DNA of 34,272 bases, taken from Pleurocapsales cyanobacterium LEGE 06147. GTDB lineage: Bacteria; Cyanobacteriota; Cyanobacteriia; Cyanobacteriales; Xenococcaceae. The DNA lies in contig JADEWQ010000061.1 in assembly GCA_015207585.1 (NCBI GenBank), forward strand, positions 1 through 34,272. Direction: 5' to 3'. The notes beneath the pieces are model-generated. The model was not told the origin of the DNA. It ran no database searches and was given only the letters and a program-made list of their open reading frames with translations. Positions 33,963 through 34,272 of this stretch are shown here, in pieces; position 1 is the first letter of the stretch; each line of letters begins with the position of its first letter. Both the position numbers and the translations under genes were made by a program.

Positions 33963-34223
33963 ATGACTAAGCTAGCATCAGAAGGGCTTCCTAGAGATGG
34001 AAGCTTTCAAATGCACAAAATATTAAGCAGTGCAAACAAACGATTAGACAAGCTGGGTAAGCACGGCAAAAGAGCCAAGCTAAAGCAATCGGGCAATAGC
34101 ATATCTCTTCAATTCAACTTCAAAGGTCAACAACAAAAGGGATGCGGCATTGGTGACAAGTTAAGAAAATGTACAAATTGTCAAGTATATAGAAATAGAA
34201 GCATCAAGGGCATTTTAAACTAA
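33963..34223 (+). CDS. Short ORF resembling the N-terminus of a cyanobacterial phage-type integrase
   Basis: 86 residues, strongly basic, with ATG at 33963 preceded by AGGAAAAAGTAAGTA. The segment ILSSANKRLDKLGKHGKRAK followed by LKQSGNSISLQFNFKGQQQK is like the opening region of XisA-type and other cyanobacterial tyrosine recombinases ('.N.RLK..K..V.....G.L.L.A.L'), which bind arm DNA. The catalytic part is absent because the frame stops at 34223; the last 25 residues (LRKCTNCQVYRNRSIKGILN) do not fit the family, so a frameshift may have occurred shortly before. It may be a decayed integrase or an independent small protein. The start of a G/C-rich repeat-like stretch follows to the right edge. 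Confidence 0.45.
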   Translation: MTKLASEGLPRDGSFQMHKILSSANKRLDKLGKHGKRAKLKQSGNSISLQFNFKGQQQKGCGIGDKLRKCTNCQVYRNRSIKGILN

Positions 34224-34272
34224 AAAAGGAAACAGATTAAAGTGCGCTCGCGCTCTTGCGTCATGGCACATT

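Overview
The window reads as a piece of a cyanobacterial chromosome. The evidence is frequent HIP1 octamers (GCGATCGC, e.g. 15070-15077 and 15127-15134), an NTRC-type thioredoxin reductase fused to thioredoxin, an SLH/OprB outer-membrane porin, a methyltransferase closely resembling the plastoquinone/tocopherol enzyme Sll0418, a KaiB-domain protein, a Uma2 protein, and short palindromic dispersed repeats of the kind common in these genomes. I cannot place it to genus. No tRNA, rRNA or CRISPR array was found.

Layout. 1-430: left edge with the first codons of a minus-strand ORF, then AT-rich non-coding DNA. 443-3616: a stand-alone adenylation-carrier-reductase (A-T-R) NRPS-like enzyme whose hand-read specificity code looks like a proline code. 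3901-12228: a plus-strand signalling cluster of two hybrid histidine kinases, a single-domain receiver, a HisKA-like/receiver/PP2C phosphatase, an atypical GHKL-like ATP-binding protein and a STAS protein, with another receiver protein convergent at 12327-12875. The order suggests a two-component phosphorelay feeding a partner-switching module (phosphatase / kinase / STAS antagonist). 13103-17528: lipA, a LivH-type amino-acid permease gene (minus strand), a Uma2 protein, a 68-residue conserved protein and NTRC. 17828-22810 (minus strand): porin, secreted trypsin-like protease, queA. 23005-24532: small conserved proteins, including a TMEM14-like membrane protein carrying an in-frame 24-nt repeat and a KaiB-domain protein.

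24700-25190 is a compact, GC-rich, hairpin-dense segment with no convincing protein. I interpret it as a structured RNA on the minus strand, possibly an orphan HEARO / IscB omega-RNA element without its nuclease gene. It sits just downstream of a small secreted-protein gene. 26076-34223: MPBQ/MSBQ-type methyltransferase (minus), a 5'-truncated MscS channel fragment, a Tat-exported PhoX-family protein, a DUF2064 glycosyltransferase, tyrS, pyrF, a secreted hypothetical protein and a short ORF resembling the N-terminus of a cyanobacterial phage-type integrase.

Housekeeping genes are thus interspersed with accessory or decaying material: the MscS fragment, repeat palindromes, the orphan RNA and the integrase-like ORF. 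The strongest leads are the prolyl-type A-T-R enzyme, the HisKA-like/REC/PP2C protein with two H-box-like repeats, the KaiB-domain protein and the orphan structured RNA. All family assignments come from reading motifs and from memory of the families; no database search was run.
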